Program-made: the position numbers and the translations under genes
Notes under the pieces: model-generated
What the model saw: the letters and a program-made list of their open reading frames with translations, nothing else
What the model was told of the DNA's origin: nothing
Databases searched by the model: none
Shown: in pieces, positions 48,030 to 60,375 of the stretch
Numbering within the stretch: position 1 is the first letter of the stretch
How the letters are laid out: each line of letters opens with the position of its first letter
NCBI RefSeq assembly: GCF_041146395.1
Contig: NC_091002.1
Coordinates: forward strand, 2,350,501 to 2,414,500
Source of the DNA: Eulemur rufifrons
Taxonomy: Eukaryota; Chordata; Mammalia; Primates; Lemuridae
Length of the DNA: 64,000 nt
Direction: 5' to 3'

Positions 48030-48290
48030 TCACTCCCAACTCAAGTATTGTCCCCTCCCTGACAGCTGCTGTGACTTCAGAGGGAAGCATGTTGGATACC
48101 TTGCTGTTTTGCCCTCTCTGCCAAAGCGCCTCGTACAGACTTCCACAACCACAGCAACTACACTCCTGTGGTCTTCCGTGATCACAGCTCTCCCGCTAGG
48201 TTTCTGTCCCTAAAAGCTCAGAACCATTTTCTCATCACCGATATAGCCCTGATGTGTGACACAGTACCTATCAGAAATGTCTGAAGGATG
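48030..48290 (+). mobile_element. L2 LINE fragment
   Basis: 'tgatgtcactcccaactcaagtattgtcccctccctgacagctgctgtgac' and 'cctaaaagctcagaaccattttctcatcaccgatatagccctgatgtgtgacacagtacctatcag' follow L2 ordering. Confidence 0.65.
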
Positions 48291-48419
48291 GGCATGGAAT
48301 GGCCATAATAAGAGTATACATCTTTTATACAGATGTTTTGATAGTTGGAATTTTAACTTTCAAGGGTCATGCATCATTTTGTCTCATTTATGCAACTCTT
48401 CCTTAGCTTGGGCTATGTG

Positions 48420-48560
48420 TTATGATTCTGCTTATTTCATAGATGGAAAAAGCAGCGGTCCAGAGACTGGCTTGCCAAGGGCACAGAGTTAGCCAGGGTT
48501 GGCACCAGGCCCTGCCACTGGTGTGCGACTCAGACTCAGTGGCCTTGCGGATGTGTCTCC
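48420..48560 (-). mobile_element. MIR SINE
   Basis: 'tatttcatagatggaaaaagcagcggtccagagactggcttgccaagggcacagagttagccagggttggcacc' is MIR wording. Confidence 0.7.
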
Positions 48561-49231
48561 TGTGGGTTCCAGGCAGATTTTGGACATTAAGGGCAGACTC
48601 CCGACTTGGTGCCAGGTCCATGGCCTTGGCTCGCTTGCCAAGCCTGGCACTGCTGCTTTTAGAAATTATCAGGATGGTGAAAGGCTGAGGCTTTTAGGCC
48701 AAGAGAGAGTGACTTCCAGGCCGGGGCTAGGAAGAGTGAAAGCAGCCGGAGCAGAGCTGCTCTAGCCAGCCGAGAATTCCGGGGGAGGAAACCACGCACG
48801 AGCCTCCCTACCATGACTACTTGTTTGTTTCTTTTATTAATTGATGGGCTTATTAATTGTGACACATGTTCTGTTACTGACGGGGGTTTTGCTGTGTGAT
48901 AGATGTTCGTTTGAAGTGTTTACCCATTATTTACCACAGAAGAATTCAATTTTCATTGCTAATTAAATAAACTGAGTTATTAAGGAGGAAAACTGCCTCG
49001 TGGGATTTTCAGATGAAATTAGTGGCTTCAAAATGTGCACCCTTCCCCTCTATCTCCACTGGGTAAGTTGAGGCTCTGTCAGTATTTACATAAACTAACG
49101 GATAAGAGGTATGCTGACCCATCTCCTGCTGGAGATGTGTTTCTGAAACAAAATCAAACCACGTCACTTTGCTTTTTAAAAAGCATCCACTTACTCTTCA
49201 TTACCCTCAGGACAAAGTCCAAATGCCGTGG

Positions 49232-49262
49232 CCCTGTTGAGAGAGAGAGAGAGAGAGAGAGA
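49232..49262. repeat. GA microsatellite
   Basis: (ga)n, about 13 repeats, interrupting L2 sequence that reads on either side (49140-49230 and 49640-49790). Confidence 0.9.
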
Positions 49263-49639
49263 TATCTTGCTTTGCAGAGCTCTGTAGCCAAAGGGATGGA
49301 ATATTATATTTTAGCCACTTTGAACCATGTACCCCGCCTTTGGTAGGCCGAGCCCCAGGGACAGCCATATTCAGTGGGGAAGGGGTCCCCCAAAGGAACA
49401 GGAAGAAGAGGGCAGGAAACCATGCTATGTAGAAAAACATGCCACTCCAGCCACCACCCACACGTAAACCTGGGGGCCTTCGTGTGTTCACAGTGGTCTC
49501 TTGGCCTGAACGTCCCACTTCTAGCAACTCTTGCTGGGGAAAAAAAAACTTACCTCCCCTGGGAGCCTCCCCACAGTCTCCTAACAATATTTGATATCCT
49601 CCCTCTTCTATGTTTGCACTGAGCTTTTGCGCATTTCTG

Positions 49640-49790
49640 TACCAGCAATGACTCATGTACCTGTCTGCTTCCTCCACTGGGCCCTGGGTTTATGTGTTTA
49701 AGCTGTTCTATGCATCTTGCTCTCTTTGGTGCTTAACACGGTGCCTGGCACAAAGTAGCGTCTAGATATATCCAGAGGAAGTGAGTGAAT
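49640..49790 (+). mobile_element. L2 LINE 3' end
   Basis: 'gggccctgggtttatgtgttt', 'cttgctctctttggtgcttaacacggtgcctggcacaaagtagcg' matches the L2 3' end. Confidence 0.7.
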
Positions 49791-50099
49791 TGAGCAATAA
49801 GAACCTCTAAGATTTCTCTGAATGAAACTCTGAATATAACCTATTTTCATCCTTATCTAGGAATTCCGTAAACGTCCTCACCGTTCATCCCTCATTCTTT
49901 AAAAGCTGCCTGTCAAGTAACACTGTTTTCTAGCAGTGACACTAGAGGCTGGGCCGGAAAAGAAACTGTCACATTTGAAAACCTTCAACCTCACCGATTG
50001 CATAAAAACAGAGAATTCCACTGAGGGCGGAAGCAGGCGGCATTCTGAACATTTTCACACACATTTGCCCGTGGAGCATTGAGCAGTTAACCTGGGGGC

Positions 50100-50600
50100 T
50101 TGCCTTCGATGTCGATCTTACTCGGTTTTCAAGAGGGACTGAATGGGGAGTTGCGGGGGAGGAGGAAGCGGGCGCGGGGTCTGCGTGCTGCCCAGGTGCG
50201 CTGCTGCAGAGCTCTGAGGGCGCGGGGAGTGAGAAGACTTGGTTTGGGGACTGAGCCCACGCTCCCCCTCAGGTGTGTCCAGGTGTGCAGGGAGAGTGAC
50301 GGGCGACTCACGCTTGCGCAGACCGCACCCTCCATTTCTGCGTGCGGGACACCTGCCTGGAGCCTGCATCCCGCAGAGCCTGGACCGACCCGTCCTGGAA
50401 AGAGAGTGAGAGTCGGTGACCAGAGGGTCCGGCTCCGGAGATGGAGTCCCTGACCTTCTGCCTCCTGGCTGTGCTCTCTGGGGAAGGCGGCTTCGGTCCC
50501 CCGAGCCTCCATCCAGTTCTCATCCCTAACACTGGGCCTGGGGGTGACAGCCTCAGATCTGCCACCGGGGTCACAGAGAGAAAGGACGGGCGAGCTGGAT
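50100..50600. other. GC-rich, CpG-containing intronic patch
   Basis: 50150-50240 has several CpGs (gcgggggaggaggaagcggg, ggcgcggggtctgcg, gggcgcggggag) against a CpG-poor background. Overlapping open frames on both strands (117-127 codons) show no domain. It could be a regulatory or unmethylated patch, but length and density look too low for a classical CpG island. Confidence 0.4.
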
Positions 50601-51164
50601 TCTGGTATGTTCTGTCACAGGTCCATTTGACCCCTCCCTCCTCTTACCTTCCCCAAATGTTCAACAAGTCAGATAAATTAAAACAGAGTGAAATATTAAG
50701 TAAAACTGAGTTTAGAGCTTGGCTCCGCCACTTATCTCTGAGTCACAAGAACAAGCCTATTAATCTCTTGGACGGTCACCGTCTTCATCTTAAAGCAAAG
50801 GTGAGGACGCGCCCCACCCTGGCTGACGGTGGACAGGGAGCAAGATGACTAGGAGCAGCCGCTGGGTGCTTGGCGGTGCTGGGGCAACATGTGTGCAGAG
50901 AAAACGTGCACAGCAGTCCCACCATGGGGGACAAGAGGCACAAGTGGCCCAGCCACCTGGCCCAAGTGGTGACTCAAATGGCAGTGCATATACTTGGCTT
51001 CTTGGTGGCCTCTTTGTAATACTTTGCATTGAGTGGAAGCAATTGGCATTTCGGACTTGGGTCCAAATCCTGACCTTGTCTTTGTTGAAGTTGATGCCAA
51101 ATTCCTTGAGCATCAAGTTGGGAAAGTGAATCTGAGTAAAGAGTATCAATAGTGGCCCCAATGA

Positions 51165-51365
51165 CAGCTGCCACCTATGGCGTGCCTAACTCGTCACAGG
51201 GCTCCACGAGATGCGTTACCTGCGCCACCGCACTTAACCCTCACAGTCACCGGTCTGTCTGCAGCTGTGAGCGTGGAGGCCCAGGGAGGTTAAGTAGCTG
51301 GAGGAAGATTATGGGGATAGTGCCTGGTGGCGGAGTTGGAACTCACATCTGCCGACTCTAGTGTC
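51165..51365 (-). mobile_element. MIR SINE
   Basis: 'ccgcacttaaccctcacagtcaccgg', 'gaggcccagggaggttaagtagctgg' and 'gcctggtggcggagttggaactcacatctgccgactctagtg' are MIR wording. Confidence 0.8.
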
Positions 51366-52464
51366 CCTTCTCCACGTTAAGATTTTGATTTCAGAAGAAA
51401 AAAAGAAAAACACCCTTATCTCCTGGAATAACTCACATCCCCCCCGACCGCCCCCAGAACTAAGCTAAACTAGAAATGTAACATGCAGGCTTTTTATAAG
51501 ACTTTGAGTTTGCTCTTGCCTGTGTGCAGTGGAAGAGGAAAGAAGCTTGCGGGGCCTGTCCGGAGAGTATCCAGCCGTTGTTAATATTACAGTAACAGGA
51601 ATGGTTACATGGCCGGATACTTTCCGACAGGCCTCGTATATGCGCGGTCCCAGAAGGCAACACTGGAACAAAAGGGTGAATGTGCTGGGGGCTGGGTGGA
51701 CTCTATCGTGTAAAGAAGCATTTGGAGCTGTCCAACCCTGCGGCCAACAGCCTCAAGAGGCTGTAGTCGGTGGCCTTTCCCTGACCCCACTTCAGTGGAG
51801 GCTGGGGGTCACCGGGTCGGCTGCTGGCCAGAGCACAGGCTCAGGGCACAGGGCACTGGGCTGGGGGCCGGCAGCGTCTGCTGCCTCCACGCTGAGGCTC
51901 CCCCTGGCTTGTTGGTGCAAACACAGTGGAGCCACACGCGGGCTGCCAAACGTGGCTGAGTACAAGCCAACTTTGAAAAAGAGAAATGTGAGCATAGCCA
52001 GTTTGTTGTGGATCTCTGCTGTTGGGCTATTTAAATAAAATGGTTTTTGTTTTTCTTTCATCCTTGCCCTTTTGTGCCATGGTGAGTGTCCTTTCTCTAT
52101 TGAATACCAGATCCCATTGTGGGTGGATTCCATCAATCCCAGGAAACTTTGATAATTACAAGCCCAATGTATCACATGAGATTCTGACCTCTGCCCTCCC
52201 CCGCCACTGTCCAGGTGTGGCTTCGGGAACCTGAGGTGGAGAGGGGGCTTCATTCCTGCCACCTCCTCTCCCTCTCTCTCACCTTAAAATGTGAGTGTAG
52301 GGGGCAGGGTCTGCCTCTGTGATACCCGTCCCCAATTCCTCCCTCTTCTAGGTTTTTGCTTCTTTGATGTGTTGCATCAAAAGGAGAGAGAAACTTACAC
52401 AACTTTCCATGTTAGTCCTTTCGCTCTTGGCTGACGGGCCATCAGTGCCCTCTGCTTGGAGGTG

Positions 52465-52665
52465 TCCTAATAATGACGGCAGCTCAGCATTTGCTAGGTC
52501 TGGCTCCAGGGGCTCTGCATTCAGTAACTCACTGCTCCCCACAGTCTCCGCATGACTTAGGCATGACATGACTCCCAATTATGAATGAGGACACGCAGGC
52601 ACAGAGAGGCACAGCACCATGCCCAAGGTCAAACAGGAGGTGAACCCAGGCAGTGTTGGTGGCCA
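52465..52665 (-). mobile_element. MIR SINE
   Basis: 'cagctcagcatttgctaggtctggctccaggggctctgcattcag', 'gacacgcaggcacagagaggcacagcaccatgcccaaggtcaaacaggaggtgaaccc' follow MIR. Confidence 0.78.
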
Positions 52666-52744
52666 ATGGCCTTGTCTCTCATAAGCCATGACTGAGTTCT
52701 TAGGAGATCTGGCAGGGACTCCCTGACATGGGAATTCCAGAACA

Positions 52745-53360
52745 GACCCTCCTTTAGTTCTTGTCCTCAGGAAAGCACCCCCAAAACTCACGGCTGGCGT
52801 CCCCTTGCCAGTGGACGGTGAAACCAGCCAGGTGGTTTCATACGCTGCACGGGAAACTCATGCATCCTCCTAGTGCCAGATGCTGGGGCAGGGAGGAGTG
52901 GCCCCCCCACTGTCCTCTTCCACCTCCCTGCTGTGGCAAAGACAGCAGCTGTACTCCAGCCGCTGTTATTCCCACGGTCCGTGGTATTGGAATTGCACCT
53001 GGGCTTGTGGGTGTGCGGCCGACCAGAGTAAACACCACACCGCCTGCCTCCCTTGCATTGGCTGTGACCATGTGCCTGGGTCCTGGCCCACGGGATGTGA
53101 GCAGAAATATTGCAGGGCAACTTCCAGGAACCTCCCTAAGACCCGGCTGACGCTTTCTCTTCACCTCTTCTTCCACCCTTCTTCCATCTTCCTGCTAGGA
53201 TAGAGATGTGATTCCTAGAGCTCCCACCCGAGGGGATGGAGAACCACACCCTAAGGATGGCAGAGTGAGCCTGGTGCCCAGCTGCTGCGCCAGCTCTGGA
53301 TTGGCCGCCTAGATTTCTACATGGGAGAGAAATAAACTTCCTTCTTTAGTTAAGCCCCAA
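52745..53360 (+). mobile_element. old LTR- or DNA-type repeat, family uncertain
   Basis: Ends in 'gattggccgcctagatttctacatgggagagaaataaacttccttctttagttaag', wording I recognise from a common mammalian repeat whose 3' end supplies a polyadenylation-type 'gagaaataaactt'. The 5' limit and name are uncertain. It explains the 107-129-codon frames here. Confidence 0.5.
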
Positions 53361-54244
53361 TTATCTAGGGGCCAACCCTGATTCTTGCTAATATGTCAGC
53401 ATCTCTCATTCTCATTCCTTCTTCCACTTTCCAGATTAGCAGAGGGCCCACTGCCCGGGCTACGCAGGCTCACTGCCTACACAGACGCGCACCAGGGGAC
53501 AGAATGCCATTCGTCAGTTCTTGCAGGCAGCTCTGGTATCTACCTGTGGGACTCTTAAGCCCCTCTCTTGGCTTCAGAAGGTGGGGGACATCTCTTCCCA
53601 TCCTCACAGGCAGGGCAGGTTTATGCTCCTCCACTCTCCTGGTCTTTTTGTATGAAGGTTGGGGCGGGGGATGGCTGTGGTGATCAGACCAACTGTGCCA
53701 GCACGGGGTGGGTCCACACCATGAGCCTGGTGGTCAGTTCTCAGGAAACCTGAAGATCTCAGTTATGACCCTGTTAGGTGCAGTTTCCAGATGTGGGCCA
53801 AGGTTAATTGTCCCTGCAGCTATGAAAGAGCACATCACGCTGAATCGTATTCAGCAGTTCACCGGCTGAAAGGTCCTCGCAGATGTCTTCTTGTTCACCG
53901 CGGCATTCTCACTGGCTCCCTCCGTACCCGCCACGGTGGCGGTGCACTGCATTTGTGAATGACGGACAAATAAGGGAACAGACTCGTTGGAAACTCTTGG
54001 GAGAGGGTTAAATCCTGAAGTGACTAACAACAGCACTGGGTGACGATGGTGATGCAGAGAGCGCGCCACAGGTTTGCTTATGCGTCGGTGGGGAGGAACA
54101 ATCTTTTATTCAAGCAAGTCCACATGTCAAAGAGCTTCTGAGCTTGAATTCCTCCCAGAGAGGCAGGTGACGGAGCTAAGTCTCTGGACTTCACCGCCAC
54201 GTCCTGGCCATGGGACCTCAGGCAAGGTTTTCACCTCTTGTTAA

Positions 54245-54640
54245 AAACAATTATTCTGACACTGCTAAAATGGTGAGGAGACTTTATTCAGGACTATAGT
54301 GATGGTGTCAAGACTATCACAATAGCGGAGAGAGATCGGGCTGAACTTGGAAACAGCGAAGACATCAGGGGTTTATGGCCAACGAGCAGAAGGAGGGTGG
54401 GTGGACAGAAAATGACTGAGAAGAGACATCAAGGGTAGGGGATGCTTACAAACATGACTTGCCAGGATTCCTGCTAAAAGCAGGCCCAGGATCTAGACAT
54501 CAGACGTAGGGAAGGAGGAATGGGATCTGACAGCGGGGACAGTCACACATCGAAGGTGGGGGATTCTCGCTACACCGACTTAGCAGGCGTCTTGATAAAA
54601 CTGGGTTTGGCAGACTGAAAACAGGGCTCAAAAGAGAGAT
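54245..54640 (-). mobile_element. LTR-like repeat, family uncertain
   Basis: 'gaggagactttattcaggactatagtgatggtgtcaagactatcacaatag' and 'gggtttatggccaacgagcagaagg' followed by tandem-like echoes ('catcaagggtaggggatgc', 'cacatcgaaggtgggggattc') suggest an antisense endogenous-retroviral LTR. No coding part, name not known. Confidence 0.4.
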
Positions 54641-54825
54641 CTAGTCCAAAAGAGGGCTCAGGAGCCAGCTGAAGTTCGATCAAGGAGAGAGTCTTGTCAC
54701 TCTTGAGCCTGATTGTTGACTTCCATGCCGCACAGGCTATTGGGAAGATAGCACAAGACCCGGCCAGCTGCAAGGGACAGGCTGAAACAACCCCTGGCTT
54801 GGTCTGCACGCTGTGCGAACATTTG

Positions 54826-55022
54826 ACCTAAAGGGCCAGAGAGTAAATATTTCAGGCTTGGGGATCACAGGGACTGCGTTGCAATTACTCAACTCTGCCA
54901 CTGTAGCATGAAAGCAGACATAATAAACCATGCCTCAGCGAATGAGAGAGACAGCATTCTAATAAAACTTTATTTACAAAACCAAGATCTGAGCTCCGGA
55001 ACATAGTTTGCTGACCTCTGTC
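54826..55022. mobile_element. hAT-type MITE relic
   Basis: 'aaagggccagagagtaaatatttcaggcttggggatcacag', 'gttgcaattactcaactctgccactgtagcatgaaagcag', 'taataaaactttatttacaaaaccaa' and the terminal 'agtttgctgacctctg' match a widespread hAT-type non-autonomous element. The left terminus is missing. Confidence 0.7.
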
Positions 55023-56532
55023 TAGAGAGGAGACTTTTTCTAATCCATACAAAAGTACTGTATAAGCTAGTGGTACAGTTTGGACAGGACTTGTATTCCA
55101 TTTCCTTCACATCATCATCATTGTTATTGACTGTACAATGTAAGGATTAATGTATGTGTAGCATAAACCACTTTACAAACCATTTGGAATAGAGTGGATA
55201 TAAATGTTTTCAAACACATTACCTCATGTGACCTTCACAAGGTTCTGGCCTACGGCACTTGGGGCAGGGAGGGTCGGTGTCCCCAGTGTCCCACGGCAAT
55301 ACCCTGTGAAGGTGAAAACACCTCTGTGCAGAGCACACACAGATGACCACAGAGGGGTCCCCTGGGCACAAGCCACTTCTCGCCAGCCCTGGAAACGGGC
55401 CAGAATGTCTCCTGCAGACAGGCAAGCAGACACAGAGGACGGTATGGAAGAGGAAAACTCTACGCAAGTAGCCACCAGCTGGCCCACCCCGTGGAAGAGA
55501 GGTGCACACCAGCGGGCAGAAGGCCTTCCATTTGAGAAAACAAAGACAAAGGATCGGGAACGTGCGCAGCCAGCAACAGAATGGGACACGTGGGGAAGCA
55601 GCGGGTCAGGCGCAGATCCTGGTGAATTTCTGACCCACGAGTGAGGCAGGAGCAGCACTTTTCCAGTCGTGCCACGGCCTGGTTCTCCCTCGTCTCCTGC
55701 CACTTCTGTCCCGCCGCGCTGTGGATGGACTGGCTGAATTTGCTGACAGCGCCCCCATGGGGCTGGCATTCTTTCTGCAGGAGCCCTGAGGGCTCAGGTA
55801 GCTCCGGACTCCTATGTCTCACTCCCCTTAGCACACGTTTATATCTGAGACATCGCCTGAGTTATTCGTTGTTGCCATCCTATTAAGGAAAGTGCCAGTA
55901 ATCTAACATTTCATCCTATCCTAAACCAAAAATTTCAAAATGTTTAAAAAGAAGAAGATGACAACTCTGCTCCCATCTTTTCGGGACCAGTGGACTATTT
56001 AATAACATTTCCACTCATCTCTATCGTTACAGTCATAACTGCAACTGCACGATTTATGCCCGTGGCCTCCGCAGAAGGGGGTTCTGTCAGACTAATATTC
56101 CCAGCCGTTCCTCTCTGCCACACATCCGTATTTCTTTCTTGATTCAGACTAACTTGCGCAAGGGATTGCATGCTACGGAGCCTGACAGCTGAGTTTCCTG
56201 GCATGAGCCCGACAAAGGCCAAGGCTGGGTTCAGCACAGGGAAGCAGCCCCGCAGCACACAGGGCTACGCCCGGATGCCACATCCTGTTTCCACTCGTCT
56301 GAGGTCGCCAGAGACCGGCTGAGACCGGCTATGTGCCAAGCATTCCTTCACAGCAAGTGGACGACATGGTTGGACTGCTGTGAGGTTGGCTGGTAAAACC
56401 AGGAAAAGCTTCCTGCAGGGGAGAAAACTTTGAAACTGTGATTTGACCCTAAGTAGGAGTCACCCAGAAAGCAGAGGAGCAAAAAGATGCTCAAGCTTCT
56501 GAGCACTTGTGGCTGCAGCTTGCCCCTCCGCG

Positions 56533-56790
56533 TGAGGGCTCTGCGGAGAAACGGAGCCAGCAGGATGCTGGTGCAGAGAGAACCATCATCGCGAGGAACT
56601 GGCTCGGGTGCTGTGGACGCCGGCAAGTCCCGAGGCTGCAGCCTGAGCCAGCGTCGGCCCCAGCCGTGTGGCTCCCTACGGCAGCGGGCAGGCTCCAGAC
56701 ACAGGGGGAGCGATGTTTCAGTCTGGAGGCAGGAAAAAGCCAACGTCCCAGTTCCAAGGCAGTCAGGCAGAAAGAAGGAAAGTGGAGGGC
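56533..56790 (-). mobile_element. MLT2-type LTR fragment (ERVL), antisense
   Basis: Antisense MLT2 start and middle: 'gggctctgcggagaaacggagccagcaggatgctgg', 'cgaggaactggctcgggtgc', 'ggcaagtcccgaggctgc' and 'ggcaggaaaaagccaacgtcccagttccaaggcagtcaggcag'. It explains most of the 265-codon (+) and 192-codon (-) open frames over this region. Confidence 0.72.
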
Positions 56791-57074
56791 GGGCCCAACC
56801 TTGGCACGAATCCCCACGCTTGGGGACCCGAGGAAAGAGACGAGAAGAACAGACGGAGGGCGCGAGGATCGGCCAGGCACACCCGGCAAGGCGGGCAGAG
56901 CAGGAGCTGCCAGAGGTGGAGGGCGGTGGCGGACACTCACGCCAGACTCCCAGGAGTTCCCCAGTCCTCCAGCAGCCCCAAGTCCCTCAGGCCAAGGCGC
57001 ATCCCAGCTGCACTCGCATCTCTGTGTGTCAGTGCCTTCGTCCCTCTGCACCACCGCGACGGAACCCACCTGTG

Positions 57075-57390
57075 AGGCTCACCTGTGAGGAACAGGAGTG
57101 CGTTGGCTCACAGTCCTGGAGGCTGGAAGTTCAAGATCGAGGGCCTGGAACCTGCCAAGGGCCTTCCTGCTGCCTCATAAAGAGAGGGCGAGAGAGAAGG
57201 GGGGTGCTGAACTCCTTTCCTAGGGAACCCACTCCCATGACAATGGCATCAACCCATCATGAGGGCAGAACGCTCATGGCCTAATCACCTCTTAAAGGTC
57301 CCGCCTCTTAATACTGTTACCGTTTTCATGACAATTAGATTTTAACATGAGTTTGGGGAGGGATGGGGGCCAAAACATTCAAACTATACC
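57075..57390 (-). mobile_element. MaLR-type LTR (MST/MLT1-like), antisense
   Basis: 'gttggctcacagtcctggaggctggaagttcaagatcgagg', 'ctaatcacctcttaaaggtcccgcctcttaatactg' and an end 'ccaaaacattcaaactatacc' follow antisense MaLR LTR order. Confidence 0.75.
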
Positions 57391-57392
57391 AC

Positions 57393-57650
57393 TTAGTGCT
57401 CTCCAGAGGAACAGAAGCAGCTGGCAAGATTCCCTCTTGCCGGGGGAGGTCAGGCTTTTTTTCTGTTCAGACCTTCGGCCGATTGGATGAGGCCCACCAC
57501 AGCATGAAAGACAAGCTGCCTCACTCAAAGTCCCCCAGCGTAGATGGAAATCGCATTCAAGACACCCTCGCAGAAACATCCAGGATGACGTCTGACCACA
57601 TATCTGGGCACAGTGGCTTAGCCCAGCGGACACATAAAACTAATCATCAC
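57393..57650 (-). mobile_element. MLT2-type LTR fragment, antisense, internally deleted
   Basis: Starts 'tagtgctctccagaggaacagaagc' and then jumps to the distal part: 'ttctgttcagaccttcggccgattggatgaggcccaccacagc', 'cagaaacatccaggatgacgtctgaccacatatctgggcac', ending 'cataaaactaatcatcac'. The middle third of the LTR is missing. Confidence 0.75.
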
Positions 57651-58638
57651 ATCCGCAAGCCAGGGCCCCGCCTTGTCCTAGAAAGGCTGACACTTAGAGA
57701 GTATCCCCTCCTCGCTCCTCCATAAGGGCACAGGGATCCCTGGGAACCGTCACCAACAGGGCCATTTGTCAGCGTCAGGCTGAGGGAAATGAGCCTGAAG
57801 GAAGAGGAGCCCCCAGGCTCTGACACCCCTTTTCTGGTTGTTGGTCAGAGTCGGCATCCCCCACCCTTTCCATACACCCCGGGTGTCTGTTCTCACCCCC
57901 ATTCCCTCTGTGCTCACTTATCTGCCAGCTTAGGGACCCTCCCAAGGTCTCCCTACCCTCCACCCCAGCCCCATCCTCCACAGGGGCCCAGGGGCCTTTT
58001 CCAAATGCTAAATGCCCCACTCACCACTTGGTTAGAAAGTCTCTAGTGGGGGGCGGCTTAGGTCTCAGGGAAAAGCCTGGACTCCTGGGCCAATTCTTCC
58101 TGCCCCCTCTCTGGGGCTGCTCCCCGTCACCCCCCACCACACCCACCTGCTGCTCCCCCGGATGGTCCCTGCAGCCCAGGCCCCGGCTCCTCCCTGCTTC
58201 CAGCTGGTTCTGAGCTCCTGGACGTCCCCTCCACCGCCCCGAGCCCTCCCAGCTAAGAGGGCCTCTGCAGCCCCTGTGCTTCCAGAGGACTCAGATGCTC
58301 TAGCTATGGCCAAATGAGTCTTGATTCTAGGGGGTCATTGGGCTTTATATGATGTGGCGTGACCCATCTAGAAATACCCTCAAATTCAAACATATCTAGC
58401 CCAATGCCTAAAACTTCACTGTTAAAAATTCACATTTTTAAATTTAGGCATAGCAAAGAGGCTCAAATTAAAAATAGCAACAAAAGGGGTCAAACACTAA
58501 GGACTCACCTTCACAGGGGTTAGCGTCTCACCCTGTGTTCCAAGCTGACCGGTGACTTAGAGGAATGGTTCCTGGCGTCAGATCCAGGAAATGCCTTCAT
58601 AATAGTGGTATTTGTCCCATCACACCACCTATGAAGGC

Positions 58639-58670
58639 CTCCTTATTATTATTATTATTATTATTTTTGG
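58639..58670. repeat. TTA microsatellite
   Basis: (tta)n, about 8 repeats followed by a short T-run. Confidence 0.9.
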
Positions 58671-59104
58671 TTAATTCTTTTTCTTTCACTTAATACATTT
58701 ATTTTTAAAGGAGGACTTTATATCAGTATCTTAAATGGCAAAACAATATTGCTTGCTTTACATAGAAGGTAACCATAAAGAAAAATAAATAAAAACAAAA
58801 TAGAAATATCAAATCCTGGTTAGACTGGGTGCCTACCAAGGGTATGAGCTCAGTCCTATTTTCTCTTTGTATTAAAAGAGGGCGCAGGAATTAGCAAATG
58901 TTACAGAGATGTTAAAGACATAACAAGTCAAAAAAACGTTCTTCTTGCTGTAATCAGGGAAATTAAAAAGGACTGGAAAAGGAATAGCTGTCTCCCCATC
59001 TGCCTGAGTGCCCATCAGGGTCCTGTCCAGTGGCACCCACGGGTGACGGCGGCCACTTTGTGAGAGACGGGCTTCAGAGAGGAGGGACTTGATGGGCGGG
59101 GATG

Positions 59105-59300
59105 AGACCAGAGGCCACCTCGATGGCTCTCGAACTTGAGGCCGCAGATCAGTCCCTCGGAAGCTTGTTTCAACAAGACAGACCAGCAGCCAAGTTCCCA
59201 AAGATTTCTGAGGTCCTGTGTCTGGCTTGGAGCCCTGGGCCCTGCCTTTTTGCCAGCACACCAGCAGTTGGTTGGCGGAAACTTCTTTGAGAAACCCTGG
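59105..59300. mobile_element. MER5-type hAT-Charlie MITE
   Basis: 'ggctctcgaacttgaggccgcagatcagtccctcggaagcttgttt' and the end 'aacttctttgagaaaccctgg' resemble the two inverted ends of a MER5A/5B element, with a diverged middle. Confidence 0.6.
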
Positions 59301-60007
59301 CCCAGCAGATGGGGTCATGACAGGGAGTGTTTCATGGACCCCCTTCCCGTGGGCCCAGAGTCACTGCTACCTCTTGCACCCCTGACTGGCACCCTGGCAC
59401 GTGGCTGCCATCCCTTGGCAAGAGAGGCCTCATCTGCAAAAGGGGTGACAGTTCTGCCCTGCTGCCCTGAGACCTGAGGAGATGGCTGGGGACGACCTGG
59501 GCAGGGGTCAAGCTACTGGGTAGCTCTCGAGGAGACTCTGGGGGCCGACTTCGGTCAGGGAGGCGGGAGCACCAAGGGAAGGAAAGAGATCCCAGAATTC
59601 AACCCGACCGAGGCTCCCTCCCCTGCCTTTGCCAGCCAGTGGTGATGATGAGGTTGGTCGTAACTATGATTGAGCACCTACTGTATTCCTCAGGAGATCG
59701 TGGGCAGGGCTGGATTCGAACCCAGGCCTCCAAAATGTGTGGCACTGGCCTCTGCATGGCCCCTGCTGCCCTCCCTGGCCCCTTTCCTCCCAGGACTTTC
59801 ACCAGGCCCCTGGTACCCAGTCCTCAGCCCACGTCCTCACGTCTTCGTTTCTGTGCTGACTGCGGCTCTCTCCCTTGACTTCAGGGAACCGGCTCTTCCT
59901 GGGCTCCCTGTTCTGCCCCCTGTAACTTGTCCAGAGGCAGCAGCACCCCAACCCTGGCACCCCGAGGTCCAGAGGGTTTGAGTCTTTTCACACAACCCCA
60001 TGAGACC

Positions 60008-60375
60008 GTGTTACATGCTGAATTGTGCTCCCCAAAATTTATATGTCGGAGCCCCCAGCACCTCAGAATGTGACTGTACATGGGGACAGGTCTTTGCAGG
60101 GGCGATGAAGTTAAACTGAGGTCATTAGGGTGGCCCTGATCCAATCTGCCTGGTGTCCTTCTAAGAAGAGGAGATTAGGACGCAGACACCCACAGCGGGA
60201 CGACCACGTGAGGACAGGGGAGAAGGCGGCCGTCTGCAAGCCAAGGAGAGAGGCCTCGGGAGAAACCTGCCCTGCCCACACCTTGATCTTGGACTTTGGT
60301 CTCCAGAACTGTGAGAGATGAAAGTCTGTTGTTTAAGCCCCCCAGTCTGTGGTGTTGGTTACGGCAGTGCTCTCC
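60008..60375 (+). mobile_element. MLT1 solo LTR (ERVL-MaLR), sense
   Basis: 'gtgttacatgctgaattgtgctccccaaaatttatatgtcgg', 'gtcattagggtggccctgatccaatctgcctggtgtccttctaagaagagg', 'cttgatcttggactttggtctccagaactgtgagagatgaaa' and 'gttggttacggcagtgc'. One of the best-preserved MLT1 copies here. Confidence 0.9.

Noticed and set aside
50100..50453. Possible CpG-island promoter
   Set aside because: CpGs are clustered over about 100 bp only, and no exon or start-site signal lies nearby; kept only as a low-confidence patch.
56487..57284. 265-codon open frame (+) and a 192-codon frame opposite
   Set aside because: The frame runs through an antisense MLT2 LTR and into an antisense MaLR LTR, in GC-rich sequence where stops are rare. 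No recognisable domain.
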